The notes under the pieces: generated by a model | What the model saw: the letters and a program-made list of their open reading frames with translations, nothing else | Databases searched by the model: none | What the model was told of the DNA's origin: nothing | In this document: piece by piece, positions 13,085 to 15,372 of the stretch | Layout: the number at the start of each line of letters is the position of its first letter | How positions within the stretch are numbered: the first letter of the stretch is position 1 | Assembly: GCA_016716885.1 (NCBI GenBank) | Contig: JADJUV010000137.1 | Location: forward strand, 1-15,372 | DNA length: 15,372 nucleotides | Direction of reading: 5' to 3' | Source: Candidatus Trichofilum aggregatum | Lineage (GTDB): Bacteria; Chloroflexota; Anaerolineae; Promineifilales; Promineifilaceae | Translations under genes and position numbers: made by a program

Positions 13085-14413
13085 ATGGCTGCTTCCACTG
13101 CCGCGCCTTCTTTGGCTCTCATAGAGGCGAACCGACGACTTCAGGAACAACAGGCCCAGGCGCGATCTGCCCGGCAGGCAGCAGGATGCCCGGTGGAGCA
13201 GGGGGAGCATTCATCTCTCGGCGAAGTGCGCTCACGAATGCAACCGGCGTCCGCGGCCGCGATCATTGCCACTCTACCTGATCATCTCGGCTGGGGCAGT
13301 GCACCCATGACGGCCTTGTTACGCCGTCGAGGGCAGCAGAAGTCAAAACCAGGGGCTGGGGGGAGTGGGCATGAGGGGGAGAGTGGGGAAGGCGCGGCCG
13401 CGAAGCTGGCAGATGAACGTGGTTGTGGGGGTAAGGGTGGGGGAAATGACGTTAATATCTATGCGAATGATTTACCATTTACCCCTGCACCCGGAGATTG
13501 GGTCAAGCTATACCCAGACATCGGCCTGGGGATGTTACGTCGGGAGATGACCGCGCCAGGGCGCTTGTGGCTCATGCTGCGGGCCATAGATAAAGAAGGG
13601 CAGGGGAGCATCCTCATTGAAAGAGCCAAAGAACTACTGGTGAAAGAATCTTCACCGCTGCGGTTATGTGGCCAACGACAATGGCGCAACCTGCTCCGCG
13701 AAGGGGATGGGGTTTTCTGGACCCGCGACCGGGAGCAGATCTGGCTGAGGTCTGTGGCCAAAGTGGCTTTGGCCTTAGGAGTGGAACGCCTCGCGGGGCG
13801 GCCGGTGGCGTTGCCGGTAGCGGCTTTGGTAGAAGGGATCGGCGCGTTTCGTGCCCATCTGTACACCGCCTTTCACAGCGGCCGTAACAAAGAATCAGTC
13901 CGCGGCCGCCAGGTGATGCCTATTGCCCGTGTAACCCTGGCCGGGTTGAGTGGGGTAGGGGCGTCCAGCCAACGGGCTTACGAGAAACAAACAAAGCTGA
14001 AGGTGCAGGCGAACTTTGCCGTGGGTGAAGTCGCCACCAAGGAGAATCGAGAGAATCGGGCCTGGACACAGGGCCAGGCAGTTTTTGAACTAACGGATTA
14101 TCGGGGCCAACAAGGCAGGAAGGGCGAAACCTATCTGGCCTGGCAGTTGCCCAATAGTTATCTGGGGCAACACCAGCACCGGCCGAAGGGTCGGCAGAAG
14201 CGGATCAATCGTGAACTCAAAGACCTGGTTATGCAAGGGATGCCGGGGAACGTTGAGGAAAGGGCTGAGACGCACCCGGAGAAACGGTATTACCCCAATG
14301 GCAAAGAGGCGGTGCGGGGTTGCGGCCGCGGGCAGGAGTCCGATGTGTACTGGCAACAGCAGCGAACGCGCAATCGGCAGTTTGTGTTGTGGCAACAGGT
14401 AGGGAATGGCTGA
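13085..14413 (+). CDS. Unknown protein, 442 aa, possible DNA-binding C-terminal half
   Basis: The ATG at 13085 is the first in the frame but lacks a Shine-Dalgarno sequence; the ATG at 13239 is an alternative. An N-terminal helical Ala/Gln-rich part (about 1-80) is followed by a Gly/Ser/Lys low-complexity linker (about 84-122). A folded region then begins FTPAPGDWVKLYPDIGLGMLRREM and continues with ARVTLAGLSGVGASSQRAYEKQTKL (about 280-305). That last stretch has the spacing of a helix-turn-helix (AGLSGVGASSQRAYE). The C-terminus is very basic (HRPKGRQKRINRELK). This suggests a replication- or regulation-type DNA-binding protein of the element, but I recognise no family. It lies between divergent sRNA genes and the CRISPR array. 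Four GCGGCCGC octamers lie inside the gene. Confidence 0.65.
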   Translation: MAASTAAPSLALIEANRRLQEQQAQARSARQAAGCPVEQGEHSSLGEVRSRMQPASAAAIIATLPDHLGWGSAPMTALLRRRGQQKSKPGAGGSGHEGESGEGAAAKLADERGCGGKGGGNDVNIYANDLPFTPAPGDWVKLYPDIGLGMLRREMTAPGRLWLMLRAIDKEGQGSILIERAKELLVKESSPLRLCGQRQWRNLLREGDGVFWTRDREQIWLRSVAKVALALGVERLAGRPVALPVAALVEGIGAFRAHLYTAFHSGRNKESVRGRQVMPIARVTLAGLSGVGASSQRAYEKQTKLKVQANFAVGEVATKENRENRAWTQGQAVFELTDYRGQQGRKGETYLAWQLPNSYLGQHQHRPKGRQKRINRELKDLVMQGMPGNVEERAETHPEKRYYPNGKEAVRGCGRGQESDVYWQQQRTRNRQFVLWQQVGNG

Positions 14414-14494
14414 GTGCGGAACGAGCGGCAAAAAGTTACACCCATTCTAGGGATAAATAAAGTTGTCCTTTTGGGTGACTTGCGGGCCAACTGA

Positions 14495-15372
14495 ATTTCA
14501 ATCCTTCACAACTTCTCGAAAGGGAACCATCCCCAGAGGACATTTGCGGAAATCTTGTTGGAAGTTTTTCGCTATCAGTCCCTCACCCCCTCAAAAAAAA
14601 ACCTTTTGAAATGGTTTCAACCCCTCGAAAGGGAGCCATCCCCAGAGGACCAGGCATTGAAGTGGATGGTAATCAGGGTCTATTGTTTCAACCCCTCGAA
14701 AGGGAGCCATCCCCAGAGGACGCTGTTGGTCGAACGGTATCCTCCTGCCTTGTTTTCAACCCCTCGAAAGGAGCCATCCCCAGAGGACATTTGCATGATG
14801 GTCAGCCCCCGGGCTGACCCAGCTGTTAGGCTTGGCGTTTCCCCTCGAAAGGGAGCCATCCCCAGAGGACGACGGCCAAAATGAATGCCCAAAAGCCTGG
14901 TATCGTTTCAACCCCTCGAAAGGGAGCCATCCCCAGAGGACTCTGGGAAAAGGGTTCCCAAGAGAGTGGGTATAAGTTTCAACCCCTCGAAAGGGAGCCA
15001 TCCCCAGAGAGGACGCGTTTAGCCACATCCAGCCCTGTCCCAGCATGTTGGTTTCAACCCCTCGAAAGGGAGCCATCCCCAGAGGACCTGGACAATTTGA
15101 AGTTGCTACCGCGGTTGGAGTTGAGTTTCAACCCCTCGAAAGGGAGCCATCCCCAGAGGACGGATATGATTATTGATGTCACTCGACCCCAACATTGGTT
15201 TCAACCCTAGGGGAGCCATCCCCAGAGGACGTGTTAACTCTTCGAGGGAGATTGGTCCCACTTTTAGTTTCAACCCCTCGAAAGGGAGCCATCCCCAGAG
15301 GACGCTACTACGTCATGTCGGTTATGAACTGTGAAGGTGTTTCAACCCTCGAAAGGGAGCCATCCCCAGAGG
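14495..15372 (-). CRISPR. CRISPR array, at least 12 repeats, continuing past the right edge
   Basis: The consensus is 37 bp, starting GTTTCAACCCCTCG and ending CCCCAGAGGAC. Repeat starts are 14495 (degenerate), 14614, 14685, 14752, 14837, 14905, 14976, 15051, 15125, 15198, 15267 and 15339 (cut by the edge). Spacers are mostly 31-37 bp, except 72 (14542-14613) and 48 (14789-14836). On the minus strand the repeat ends in GTTGAAAC, resembling the 8-nt 5' handle of type I and III crRNAs. The left-most repeat is decayed on the side away from the leader in that orientation. I therefore assign minus-strand transcription with the leader outside the window to the right. Five of the repeats carry indels. 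No cas gene is present here, so the type cannot be fixed. Confidence 0.93.

Larger units (their letters stand above)
279..14329. repeat. Highly iterated palindrome GCGGCCGC (22 copies)
   Basis: Copies start at 279, 556, 796, 1021, 2266, 2502, 2615, 5137, 6206, 6896, 7455, 7486, 8062, 8307, 8969, 8995, 9819, 11050, 13253, 13394, 13902 and 14322. Random expectation at about 55% GC is near 0.5 in this length. In genes the octamer is read in different frames (AAA in 796 and 1021, RP in 556, GRG at 279). None lies in the sRNA cluster or the CRISPR array. Confidence 0.9.

Noticed and set aside
14555..15210. 109-aa ORFs and minus-strand ORFs in the CRISPR array
   Set aside because: Their repetitive peptides (STPRKGAIPRG, PLEREPSPE) are translations of the CRISPR repeat.

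Overview
The window looks like part of an integrated conjugative element or large plasmid from a Chloroflexota-type bacterium. This taxonomic guess is an inference. It rests on moderately high GC, secreted proteins with Thr/Pro-rich 'TPTPSPTPS' linkers and pre-peptidase C-terminal-like domains, heptamer-type intergenic repeats, and a CRISPR repeat whose minus-strand form ends in GTTGAAAC. All protein genes read left to right.

Positions 1-9639 hold a type IV secretion-like cluster. In order it contains: the 3' end of an unknown protein; a secreted PPC-type protein coupled to it by an ATGA overlap; a single-pass membrane protein that runs into a secreted beta-rich ORF through a TTGA junction and may be one frameshifted gene; a small VirB2/TrbC-like pilin candidate; a 400-bp structured untranslated region; a VirB3/PrgI-like membrane protein; and a complete VirB4-type ATPase. 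After a 63-aa protein comes a coupling-protein-like gene (about 8006-9639) that is broken by several frameshifts. The VirB4 segment is flanked by heptamer arrays in inverted orientation.

Positions 10036-11618 carry an independent gene for an AAA ATPase of the ATPase_2/DUF234 type. It has a clear sigma-70 promoter overlapped by two direct repeats that look like an operator.

Positions 11619-13084 contain no protein gene. They hold the most interesting feature: four diverged tandem copies of a minus-strand small-RNA gene. Each has a -35/-10 promoter with exactly 17 bp spacing, a body with a closing stem and hairpins kept by compensatory changes, and an intrinsic terminator. I do not recognise the RNA family. 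A 442-aa protein of unknown function with a possible DNA-binding C-terminal half (13085-14413) follows.

From 14495 to the right edge there is a CRISPR array of at least 12 units, with no cas genes in view. The degenerate repeat at its left end and the GTTGAAAC end on the minus strand suggest that the leader lies to the right, outside the window.

Overlaying the whole window, the palindrome GCGGCCGC occurs 22 times, roughly forty times more often than chance. It sits in all three codon phases of the genes, much like the HIP1 palindrome of cyanobacteria. Frameshifts and indel-bearing CRISPR repeats leave open the possibility of indel errors in the sequence.
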